Source: Hamiltosporidium tvaerminnensis (lineage: Eukaryota > Microsporidia > Dubosqiidae). From it: a stretch of DNA of 64,000 nt. The stretch covers positions 716,501 to 780,500 of the forward strand of contig JAKIMF020000005.1 in assembly GCA_022605425.2 (NCBI GenBank). Reading direction: 5' to 3'. The notes below the pieces were generated by a model, which saw only the letters and a program-made list of their open reading frames with translations, searched no databases and was not told the DNA's origin. Position numbers and translations under genes: made by a program. Positions 34,172 to 45,339 of the stretch are shown here, one piece after another. Numbering within the stretch: the first letter of the stretch is position 1; every line of letters begins with the position of its first letter.

Positions 34172-35891
34172 CTCCCTCTGTCCGGAAATATGGTATACAT
34201 TTGCGAAAAAAATAAAATAAAATAAAAAATGTACAGGATAAGTTTATTATATTACCTTTATTTCGAAAATATAATAAATATTAATGTAAATATTAAATAA
34301 AATTTAAAAAAATATATAATAAAATTAATAAGTTCACTCGAAATTTGATTTAGCTTTAACGTATGCTTCTTTGGAACATACATATTTTTCTAGCAGTCGA
34401 CCTTCGCGACGAAGTTTTCCTTTACTTAAATGAGGTATTTTATAGCAATTTCCACCATCTGTTAGCATAATTGACTCCATACATGCTTGCAATGTTGTAA
34501 AAACGTTATCGAGAGTATTCGCTTTTAATTTATGAAATGCATCTTGAACACAATTTATTAATTCGTCAATTGTGTGTGGCGAAGCTTGATGTTGCAGCGA
34601 TTGTATGGAGTTGAAAAAACCTAAATCAAGAACATTTAAATCGAGGCTATTTGCCGGTTGCACCTTAAATTTAATATTCCGGTCATCAGCAGAACCAAGA
34701 GCGACAATATCTGTATCATTATCAGAAAAATGGGGTTTTGCATTGTTTTGTTGTACGTAAATTGTTTTCTTTTTGTATGCGGGCGGAAATTTAGATTTAA
34801 TTGCGGGAATTACATTATCAATGATCATGTTTTTGCAATGTACTGCTGTAACAGATTCCACATTTTTTTTATCATTGTTCCTTTAGCTTATTCTTAGAAT
34901 TTTTTTGAGCTGGTTCTTGATAAACAAATGGCCATATTCCAATTTTCCCATCAAAATAAAGCTTTCGATGTGCATCATAGCGTAGTCGAGATACTGCAGC
35001 CATGAACATTATTTTCGTAATAGATCGCTTACTTTTGCAGTTTCTCTCCTGTTTTTCTTCGTTTAACATTTAGTAATAAGAGCGCTTAACTTTAGTTAGA
35101 TAAAACCACTTTTCATCAATGTGAACGTAGTCGTACAAATCATCAAAAAGCAAATCTCAATTATTAACAAGATATACTTTAGACAAGCAAAATTTCAATC
35201 TGTCCATTTTATTTTTATCTGTTAAAGTTGGTTTAACTTTAGAAGATATTCTCTTCATATACTTTCCCGACTTGAATATATCAAACAAAGTTTATTTTGG
35301 AATATCAATTGCAAAGTAAAGACTTGTGAGCGTTCCTCGACGATTTAATGGTGTTTTCTTATTTGCGCTAAATTGTTCGAATATTCTTTAGGTTTTTTTC
35401 CGCATCTTTTTTTCTTTTTTAAAGAAACATCGGCACATATCTTGCCCTTTCTGTATTGAGTTTGTGCTGCATGCCAAATTCTGTTTACAGTTAGCCGGAA
35501 AACTTGAAAGGCAGAAGAAATTTCGTTGTTGGCACCGTATTTTAACTTATTCTCCTTCATCTGCTGTAATAATTTTTCTAAAATACCTTGACGTTGTTCT
35601 TTAGTTAATTGTTTATATTTTGAATCTCTTTTTTCTGAATTTAACAAATTTCCTTTCACATTTTCCATATTCGTCTTGCAGCGGTATTAATTTTTTTTAC
35701 CTTAAGAAACACTGATGTTTGAGCGGTAACTTTTTAACTAAGAATGATATTACTAAAGTTAAATATTTTAGGTTATATTGTCATGAATATTTACTATGAC
35801 AATTTCATGACGGTTGCCTATTTATTTTTTATATTCACGATAATCTATGGTTTTTTTTTGAAATGTATAACATATTTCCGGACATAGGGAG
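34172..35891 (-). mobile_element. Plant-type mariner-like element with Stowaway-like TIRs
   Basis: A 1720-bp element bounded by TA dinucleotides (34170-34171 and 35892-35893). Near-perfect 31-bp terminal inverted repeats begin CTCCCTCTGTCCGGAAATAT on the left and CTCCCTATGTCCGG on the right, read inward. They resemble plant Stowaway/mariner-like ends. The body encodes a transposase on the minus strand, broken into at least three frames. The right end recurs as 63780-64000 in the other arm of the large inverted duplication. Confidence 0.9.
34334..35668 (-). pseudogene. Broken mariner-like transposase
   Basis: The N-terminal piece (35345-35668) has the LTKEQRQGILEKLLQ helix-turn-helix start and VNRIWHAAQTQ, as in plant-type mariner transposases. 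A middle part with the HIDEKWFYLTK motif (first catalytic Asp) reads near 35110-35150 and is followed by a stop. The piece 34872-35069 continues with a KIMFMAAVSRLR region. The C-terminal piece (34334-34861) has YVQQNNAKPH and LDLNVLDLGFFNSIQSL. The second catalytic Asp, normally in QDNAKPH, is Asn here. Frameshifts and stops separate the pieces, so the enzyme cannot be made. These elements move by cut-and-paste into TA. Confidence 0.85.
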
Positions 35892-36747
35892 TATAATTTA
35901 TTGGAAATTATTTCTTTATCTTAGAAGACCGAGGTTAGTAAATATTAAGATTTGATACTCTAAATTATATGGTGTCTAAATATTGAATAATTCAAAGGTG
36001 ATAATTGTATTAAAGAACGATGGTGATAGATAGTTACAAAATAAACATCCAGATAAAAATGATATAAAAGCATATGTCAAAAATAAAAGATAAAATATAA
36101 AATATTAACCATAAGCTAGAAAAATTGTATAAAGAGGTTTTTAAACACTAACAGAAGGAAAATCAAGAAATAGTTTTTTTTGGTTCGAATAAAATTTAAA
36201 TTTCTATTGAGTCAAGGATATAGATAATTGTGCCACTATTTTAAGAAATCAGATTAAATTAATAAATTTGCTTTTAATTTAGAATTATTATTGTTTTTTT
36301 AAGATTATATTTACTTGAAAGCTTACTAATGATGTTTTTTGCCATGAATTTGATTAAGATCTATAAAATGCCGATTCAAATAATTAAATTACGTTTTTAC
36401 ATATTACTAGATTTCTTTTTGATAAAAAGACTATTCTCGATTTTACACGTTTTTTAAAAAAAGAATTTTAGACAATATTCATCAATTGGAATTTTTTTTA
36501 TATTCTGTTTTTAAATAATTAACTTTGTTTGAACCAAAAATTTTGTTTTTACAGAAATAAAAGAACATAAAAAAATATTCGATTTTTCGAGGTGATCTAG
36601 AGCGATCTTCATTTATAATTATATAATCTTAGATAGATTGATTTCCAGAAACGTATAATTATATAATTATAAAAGAAAATAATATTCGATATCTTAAAGA
36701 TCTTAAAAATGTATAAAGATTCGATTTTTGTTTTAAATTTATATTTG

Positions 36748-39077
36748 ATGTTTATGAAATTTGATATATTAATTCTGTTTATTTTACTCAGATGTAGAAC
36801 TATAGATGTGGTTTTTAGATTTAATATCTCCGGTTCTGATGATCAGAGAACTCCTTTTCAATATGAAAATAAATTTGAGAAAAGAAAATACAATATTTCA
36901 GGAAATAATATTAAATCAAAGAGAAAAAAAGAATTCAAAGACATGAGAAACTTAAAAAGAATGCGACATTCAGACGAAATCGTTTTTGGAAATATAGAAA
37001 ATTATAAATTGAAATTTAATATATTATCAAGTTATTGTTCCGATTCCGAGAATAAGATATTAATAGATGTTTACAAATTCGGTTTTACAGATTTCATTAT
37101 TTTTAAAAATTTAATGGATTCTTTATATCGTCCTTTTAAAAAAATTACACTCCATGATTTTTTTCTAATATTAAAGATCAGCGAATATTTTGGAGTTGAA
37201 GATATTAATCAGTGTGAAGAAATTATATATTGTTTGATTTATAATTTGTTACCCGCTCTTGAATGTCATAAAACAATATTAGAAGAGCAAATTTTGAAAA
37301 TTAAAAAGCGATTAATTCTGCCAATAAAATTCACTGAGATAATCTTGAATCAAATTAACAAAATATTTTTTTTCCAAAATCTAGATGATGAATATTTTAT
37401 AGAAGCTAAAAAATTAAGATTATTTACGAAAGAATTTAATATTGCATATTTAGATAATAATACATTATTTCTAACACACCCTGATATAAATTCATCTTTG
37501 TACGAAGAATATTGCATAAATTCAATAGTTTTCTCAAATATTCATTATATTTTATTAAAAATGTTAAATGTAGAAAAATACGGGTTTTTCACAAAAAATG
37601 TAAATTACCAATTGATAAATTCTTCCGTCAAATCATTTATAGATAATATTTATGAGCTATTATTTTATTACTTTCATATTACTGGTGAGAAATTTAAATT
37701 ACTAAATGAAAATTCAGTATTTAAAGCACTTAAACATATATATTTAATAAACTCAACCATAGAAACAGAAAATAGATCTTTTTTCAAAAAAATATATATT
37801 TAGAAAAAATAAACTTTATATTTGATTATGAAGAAGAAGAAGAATTAGAAACTGAATTTATAGAAAATAAAGATATATGCGCTATTTTAGAGATCAAAAA
37901 CGTTATTTTATATTCAAATTTCGAAGAGAAACTAATGAAACTAATATATTTAGACGGCTTAAAGTCTGATTTGAATAGTAAATATTTCATTCTAAAGGAA
38001 AACACTGTTTATGATGATGAAGAATATTTCATTTTTAAAGACGATATATCCTACATTCATATATATTTTAATGAAAAAATTACGGTTCAAATATTAGTGC
38101 TTATTGCATCTATGAGAAATCTTCAAACAATAAAAATTGATTGTCACTCATTTACGAATCATCAAGAGTTATCAACGGATTTGTTCTATTGTAAAGAAAT
38201 AAACGAATTAAAAATAATCAGATATGACATCAATATTGATTTGATTTGCAAAATACTATGTTTACCAACTCTTAGAGTATTAACTATAAATTTTTGTAAA
38301 CTTAAACCGATTGATACGGATAATTTACTTCCAGAAAATTATACGATTTTAGATTTTTTATTTATGGAAACGATTTTGCCGATTTAAATATACTTTCTCG
38401 AATTTTATATTCTTTGAAAAAAGTTGAAAGTTTATTTTTACATGGAGATGGTTTTATAGGATTTTGTATTTAAAGAATATAAATAATTTTTTTTCGACTA
38501 GATTGTTTAAAAAACTTTCAATTATTTCTGAATACCCCGAAGAGCCTTTTAAAGAATTTGAGTTTCTCGTAAATAATACTGAACAATTGTATTTTGGTCG
38601 TAATTATCCAGAAGGTAGTCTCAAAAATATTTTTTTAAAGGCAAACCTGAAAAAGCTGAAAATTCTTAGTATTCATGATTTTCATATTGGAAGAAGAGAT
38701 ACAAATGCATTTAAAGACCTTGAAGTTCTTATATCACTAAATATTTTAGGTTGTAATTTTCTGGGTAGACGTTAGCTGGTCTGTTCTCCGATGAAAAAGA
38801 ATATATGATAGAAAACTTGATATTAAGAGGAGCTTATTTAGTAAAAAAGGATATATATTTCCTTTCCAAATTAAGAATGCTAAAGAGTTTAACTTTGTCA
38901 GCTTGCGAATATGAAAATGAAGCACATACATATTTAAAAATAATATACTTCAAAAGATTGAATGTTATTTTTATAGATTGCTTTCTATCAGATACTCCAC
39001 AGGATACAATGGATTATTTTATAGAAGAATTTTCACCAAATATATTGTCTCTTAAAGTTGAAACATCTCTGGAATAA
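36748..39077 (+). pseudogene. Secreted BTB-like/LRR family protein, left copy, broken
   Basis: Frames 36709-37803, 37935-38387, 38464-38775 and 38805-39077 are pieces of one gene. The first ATG is 36709, but the other arm lacks it; the shared start is at about 36748, giving a hydrophobic signal-like N-terminus (FDILILFILL). Residues ~119-180 (counted from 36709) resemble a BTB/POZ fold, ending in a VEDINQCEEII pattern. The later frames are leucine-rich-repeat-like (LKIIRYD, LRVLTINF, LKILSIHDF). Breaks are a −1 change at a run of seven A (37786-37792), which is shared with the other arm, and private single-base losses near 38350, 38455 and 38768. Only the N-terminal ~350 residues could be translated. 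Possibly a secreted host-interacting protein family; function unknown. Confidence 0.75.
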
Positions 39078-39384
39078 ATGTATAAAACAATGATGTTTAT
39101 ATACGCTTATTAAATTCGAAGATTTTCTATACGACAACAAAATTTTGCTATTGAAAATCGTTTCTTCAAAGACTTTTTTAAAAACTTATATGTAAAGTTT
39201 ATATTTCTACAAGAAAAAATCTAAAAATTTAGAATTTAGACCAAAAATCATTTTACTTCGTTTTATGATATTAATCGATTATTATTTTCTTGACCCTTGT
39301 AAGTTTTATTGTTTATTAATACAGTCTATGTGGGATTCATAGCTTCACCATTTAAATTGGTGTAACGCTTTGTATGTAGTTGTG

Positions 39385-39600
39385 AAGGGAGGATAACCAC
39401 ATTAGAATTTTCTGCTTGGCAAAATGTGTAGAATTGTTTCAAAATAATAGTTTTCATTTTAGTGGAGTATAAACCACACTGGATCTATAGGCAAATCTTA
39501 TTTAATTTCGAGTTATAACAGATTAAAAGAAACAAATGCAAAACTCTTTTTGTTCATCATAGACACTAGAGGTAAAAGTGAATGTAATATATAATTAACT
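39385..39600 (+). repeat. Chimeric short element, copy 4 (left arm)
   Basis: 'ggataaccacattagaattt', 'tctgcttggcaaaatgtgta', 'gagtataaaccacactggat' and 'tttttgttcatcatagacac' in the family order. Its counterpart in the right arm is at 60060-60290, so the insertion predates the duplication. Confidence 0.75.
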
Positions 39601-40800
39601 ACGTAAGTTTTTTATGTGGGTTTTTTCTATTTCGATTTATTTTAAATGGTTATGTTTTTAGTTCGTTAGAAAAAAAACTTTTTTTTACCGAAAGCCTTAT
39701 GTCGACTATTAAACCTAGACCTGCGAAATCAAAAGTTTCTACAGAAAAACTAAATTATTGATTTTTAACCTATTTATATAATTAATTGTAATTTACTAAA
39801 GAATGAAATAAAGAACACAGATTCATCATCCGAAATCATTTATAAAATAAAGATATATTTGATTAGTAAACTGTATATTAACAATGTATTTTTTTAAACT
39901 ATACTTGTAAGTCATAGATTGAAAAAAGTAAAATCATTTGAGAATAAATTCTGAAGGGAATATATTAAAACAATTTTGGCAAGAAATTAAGATTTTTTAG
40001 GAGAGATATAGGAAATAGAACAGATTCAACTCAATATTAAAAGATCTAAAATTATAGAATAAAGCATAGGGTTTATTCAATAAGCACAAATTTTAATATT
40101 TACATGGAAATCTAAGTTAAAACCAGTAAAAATGCTATTATATAACCAGTTGAAACTGTCAATTAAATATTTAGTTTTGCAAAAAAAAGATTCAAATGAT
40201 ATAAAATCTTAAAATTTTAAATCATCTGCTATACTCTAAATAATAGTTCTGAAATTTTTGTTTCGAATACATATAAATCCTGGCATTATCATTTTATAAA
40301 TAAACTAGGCTTTTTGGGTTAAAAAAATCTATTGAATCCACGTATCTATGAAGTAAATGAAGAGCTACCAACCAATGAAATAATCAAAAATTTAAATTTA
40401 ATTTTAAATAATAAAATCCAACAAGGAATAAATTTCATTTGGATGTCTTTTTTTTAAGTGAAATCACATTTCAAATTTTTCTAGCAAAGGAGAAAAGGAG
40501 TTAAATTAAATAAATTAAAGAGAAAAGACTCGTCATTAAAAAAATAATCATGAAATTTACGTAAGTATTATTTTGAGATTAAATTTAATATTTATTTATA
40601 CAATGTTTCTTTAAAATTTAAGCTTTAATTGTCTGTACAAACTATTTAAAACAATAATAACAAAATTAAAGAATAAATCAATTTTCTGATTACTGGTTAA
40701 TAATTTAATAAATGTAAAATTTGAAGATAATTTTTTTTGTAATGGAAAAATAAACAACAATTTTAAACATTTTGCAGATTTCAATAAATACAAATGGCAC
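39601..40800. other. Arm-internal intergenic, no gene seen
   Basis: AT-rich spacer between the two convergent genes; conserved in the other arm at 58840-60060. Confidence 0.45.
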
Positions 40801-40801
40801 A

Positions 40802-41842
40802 CTATTCTGATTTCTTGTAAAATAAAATATCGGGTATATTTCTATATCCAAGATTCTCAATTGACTCTATATTCAGTTCTTTTACTAAAACGTCATTTAA
40901 CTCATAATAACGGTTCCCAAATATTGCAACAGTGTAATAATGCAAATTTTTTATATGAAATATACATGCATTAAATGTATATTCTTGATTTTGAACAAAT
41001 ATTTTTTCATTTATTAGAACATCACTATTAGAACAAGGCCAATGTGAATTTTTAATTATTAGATTTTTTGGTAAGCTTGTGATCTCGGTAGTTATTTTTG
41101 CAGATCCAAAAATATTGCTTGACATACTGCAAATACAATCTATATTCTTAACATTTAAACAATTATCTATAGATTTCTGTATAGAAAATTCTAAGTAAAG
41201 TAAAAAGGTGTACTCATTTATGGTATTAATTGTTTTTTCGTGGCAAAAAGAGCAGCGAATAGTATTTTTACGTTTGAAAAAATATAGATCACCCAAGAAA
41301 AACTCTTGTTGAAATTGTTTAAAATCTATGATTTTTTTGATATTAAATCTTCTATTATCATTAATTTCATTTAAAATCTGAGTAAAAATTATAGACAAAC
41401 ACGCGTAGGCGTCTTCGAAAAAACCAAACTTAAAACTTTTGTAATCAACATTTAAATCTAAAATCTGTTTCAAATAATTGGATGTACTAATAATTTGGCC
41501 TTTTAACATATGCTAAAATATTTCTTTTAAAAGGATAATACATTTTTGGTTTTGATTGTGTTTATAAGAAAATATTTTATTCATAAAATCTGTTTGAACG
41601 TATAATGCTTGTATTATAGAATTAAAATAACAAACATATTTGTCGTTTTCTAGTCCGACAATATTTCTCTCAGAAAGCAATAAAGTATTTTCTGAAACTT
41701 TTGTTCTATTTTTTTCCGCACTCACTTTCTCAATATCTTTTCTTTTAGATGAAATAATAAAAATTATCCATATAACCAAAACAAATATTATAGCAATTAA
41801 ACTGATTAAAAGTTTTTTTACTTTCATGTGTAGTTGATTCAT
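40802..41842 (-). pseudogene. Membrane-anchored USP-like protein, left copy, with in-frame stop
   Basis: Paralogue of 57799-58839. The N-terminal frame starts at the ATG 41840-41842 and stops at a TAG near 41516, after the Cys box. The remainder (ATG at 41509) stays open in the same frame to 40802 and keeps the zinc-knuckle and His-box parts. In the other arm the stop position reads TCACTC, coding for Ser-Leu. The proteins otherwise differ at about 11 of 235 residues. The stop splits the catalytic Cys from the His, so activity is not expected unless it is read through. Confidence 0.82.
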
Positions 41843-42359
41843 TTTTCTTATAAATTCCAAGATAACAGATAATATTTTATTTACTTAAAATAGAAAACTT
41901 ATTAAAATAAACTTTTTACAATCATTTTCTGATAGATAATGAATCTAAAATGGTATAAAGTGAAAGTTGTTGTCAAATATATGCACGAGTCCGAGCTTTT
42001 TCCGTTCGCGGTTTTGCTTAAATTTTAATCCTTTGATACATTTTACAAAATTTTTTTAACTCTCAACCGAATTTATGTTATAATTAAGAATTAATATATC
42101 TAGTTTTAAAAAAAGATATAGAAAACGTTTTTCGATAAATTCGCGGTTAGATCATTTCAGGGAAACTGTAATGTATGGGATTGAAACCATTTTTTTTATG
42201 ATTTAATTACAATTTTTATAATTTATGTATATTCTTGGTTTTATACTCGTTATACCATGAATTTTTTTTAATATGTTTAGTGGAATAGCCAATACGTATT
42301 TTACATCTCTAGATTTCAATTGATTTGGACAATTTATAAATCAGCAACCTATCAAACAT

Positions 42360-42910
42360 GTTTTAACAGACGATTAACAGATGTTACTACATGCTCAATG
42401 GTATATGGCTCAACAAAACCATTGGCTTTATTTACAATCATATTCCACCCATCACGATTAAGTGCGTCTCTTCTCCCTTAATTTAAATCAAAGTTATTTT
42501 GTTTTATTTGCCAACATCTAGATATCTAGTTTTTCTGTGATAAGAATCTTCGACCTACTGGATTGAACATGATACCCTTTTTAACAAGTCTATTTTTTAA
42601 AATCTGCCCTATATGACTACATATCGAATTCTGCTTCTTTTAAATTCGTTTTTGAAACCCGGATTTAAATATAAATTTTGGAGCTCGATGTTATTGCGAA
42701 TTCGCTTTATCCTTACTGTTATTTTTTTGGCAATTATATTCTTCGTAAGATCTTTTGTTCCCATAAGTTTAGTATCAGTTTATTACATTTTTTCGATACA
42801 CATCTCCGAATATCGTATATCATCATGGTTCTTAGAATAGTTTTTTCATTATTTTTCTTGCTTCTTCAGCTTAGAAGTTATTTTTCTCATTCTAAAGTAT
42901 ATATAGATTA
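42360..42910 (-). mobile_element. RTE LINE 3'-region fragment
   Basis: On the minus strand it reads a decayed C-terminal block LNRDGWNMIVNKA. It aligns with 49340-49870 of the fuller copy ('gctcgatgttattgcgaat' against 'agatcgatgttgttatgaat'). Broken by stops. The forward ORFs here (42613-42911) are shadows. Confidence 0.65.
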
Positions 42911-44499
42911 AAATTATAAAAAGTAATAATACTGTTAGCTTTTCTGAAAATATCTTCCGATTACGAACTTTAAAAAAACAAAAGATTTTTTCATCACTCT
43001 AAAAATTTGATCAGGTTCTAAAATCAAAGCAAGAATCATTAAACTCAAATAATTCTGAAAATAAATATTTTAAGCACAAAGGAACACTAGTTTTTCAATT
43101 ATGTCGAAATACCTATTAGAAACTGGAAATTAATTACTGATGAGGAATCGAAAGAAAAATACGCTTTTAGTATTAAGTTTGGTATTCATAATTCAATTTT
43201 TCCATTACTTACTAAAAAATAAGGTAAAATGAGCCATGCAATTTCAAAAGAATTGGAAAAAAATAGAAAACCTCAAATATTTGTTTTGGATTTATGAATT
43301 GGTGGAAAAACATATTTATCAGGCAGAAAATCATTAATAAATATTTTGCTCTAATAGAAGCAGCCTTGCAGTACTTGAAAGCATTAGATTAAACCAGAAT
43401 TAAATGTAAGTTTAATAGAGTCATAGAGTAGAATAGAACTAATTATATTTCTAAAATTAAAACAGATACTGATGTTTATTAGAACCAAATCGTGTTTTTT
43501 TTCTAAATTTCTATTCTTTCTTTGAAGAGATTTGATCAAACAAAAATACAAAGAAGCTGAAATTGGAAGTTTTTTAAGTTTGTATTCGGCTTTCTTTGAT
43601 GTCGTTGGTTGTTATTATTTCGCTTCAAACTGAAAAACAAAGAGTTTATCTTGAAAAAAATATCTTACAGAAGCATCAATTTATAATCAATTATCATTAA
43701 AAGCATTTATTTTTTTAAATGTAAATTATTTTGCATATATTTGAGCAAGTTTGATTAAAAATAATTCCATATACTTCTTATTGGTTTCTTCATTCTTTTA
43801 GTAGTTTACCTGCCACAGATTGCTGGGATACCTAAAGAAAGGAAATTTAAGGATAATGAAATTGAAACAACCGATTAAATTTATTAATTTGAATCAATTT
43901 GTTTATTTTTTTATCGGTTTTGAATTACAGGATTTTTTGTAGTTTCGTTTGGTGTGCATATAATTAGGTCAGAAAATTTCTCATGCTTGAAGTGATCACA
44001 TTGAAATATCCACGAGAAAATTATGCCGAAACCAAATCTATTCTACACACATGTAGCATTTACTCTTGTAGTTTGTTTATTGTCCTTGCAAATACGAGTT
44101 AGAAAGAAAATGTAAAGTTAAAATAGCATATATGTTGGAACTGTTTAAATTTGTGCCTAGTTAAATGTCAGAATTCCACCTGTCTTCTTATTTAAAGGGA
44201 TTTTTTTTACAAATAAATGATGAAGCAAATCCTAAAAAAATTTCTCGTATATTACAAACACATATTATAAGGTGGCTTTTTTCTACTTTCTGCTCATCTT
44301 TATTTTCTAATCTTCATTTCACCTCTTTTTATTTATATTTTTTTACTTGATTTATATAATTTTACAAAGATTTTTTTTGCGAAACGAAAGAAAAAAAGCC
44401 ATTGCCGACAACTATAAAAAGATATTTTGAATCTATAGTAATCATTTGGGCAAATATCTTTCACTTTCATAATATATTTATATGTATTATTTATTTCTC
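42911..44499. other. Spacer intergenic, no clear feature
   Basis: About 1.6 kb AT-rich; probably decayed repeat sequence, but nothing I can name. Confidence 0.35.
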
Positions 44500-45215
44500 T
44501 TTGGGGGAAAGGAGATAACGACAAAAAAACTTTCTAATTGGCAATGAATAGGGGAAGTTATAGTTATAATTATCTTTGGAATTTTAAGTGGATATAAGTA
44601 ACACAATATTTTTGGTTCTTGCATGGGTGTTTGTATGAGAAGGAGAACGTCTACGAAATAGCAAAATCTTTTCTAAAAATTTATTCGAAGTTTTATATGT
44701 GACTAGATTGCAGAATGCAGCTGATCATATAGGTAATTGCCATGTAAAAGTATGTTAAACAACCCATACATACCGTAATTAGAAAACACGGGGTTGGAAT
44801 ATATAAAAATAAAACTATTAATCCGGGCAAGCTAAGTAGCAAGTTATACTGTTGGTATGACATTGACTGTCTAAGTAGATCCATGTAAGTATCAAGATAT
44901 GCCATAATTATAACTTTTTGGGTTTGTTGGTGGGGTTAGGTGTGTACGTTGCATAGTCTTGGATGAGCTAAGTATGGGATTTACATACTATCACACTTCC
45001 TGCAACGAAGAAAAACGAACACAAGGCAACTGCTTCGACTATTAATTAACATCTACAGACTTGGTAGGTGAAAGACTTTGGGAAGTAGCTATTGCAAGGT
45101 ATACTGATGGAGTTTTGGAGAGCAGGTAGATGTAGACATAAAACCGTTTTATGTCATAAAAATATGAATAACGCATGCCACCTTTTTTAAAAACATGGGA
45201 TATTTTACAATAAAA
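44500..45215 (+). mobile_element. RTE-derived UTR-only element, copy 5
   Basis: Has 'ttggcaatgaataggggaag', 'tagattgcagaatgcagctg', 'aattgccatgtaaaagtat' and 'gttggtatgacattg' (5' end), then 'gttgcatagtcttggatgag' and 'gatggagttttggagagcag' (3' end). Same orientation as the other short copies. Confidence 0.72.
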
Positions 45216-45339
45216 ATTTCAAATGATTGCTTCAACTGAAATTTTATAAGATAATTTTCTTTAAATTTAATGTTTTAATTCAATAAAATTTTGGGTATAT
45301 ACATTTTATCTCTTAAATATTATTTTTTCCAATTTTTAA

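Larger units (their letters stand above)
35672..42020 (+). repeat. Large inverted duplication, left arm
   Basis: The whole stretch is matched, in reverse complement, by 57610-64000; position 35672 pairs with 64000. It contains the mariner right end, a BTB/LRR pseudogene, a chimeric short element and a USP pseudogene. Near the inner end homology fades around 41990-42020. Coding parts are ~95% identical between arms, with scattered single-base indels. Confidence 0.93.

Noticed and set aside
36600-36690. AT palindrome 'tataattatataattata' as an origin or operator
   Set aside because: Such stretches are expected by chance at this base composition; conservation between arms only reflects the duplication.
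44165-44905. Short hydrophobic ORFs around 44.2-44.9 kb
   Set aside because: Low-complexity or inside a short retroelement; no start signal and no family.
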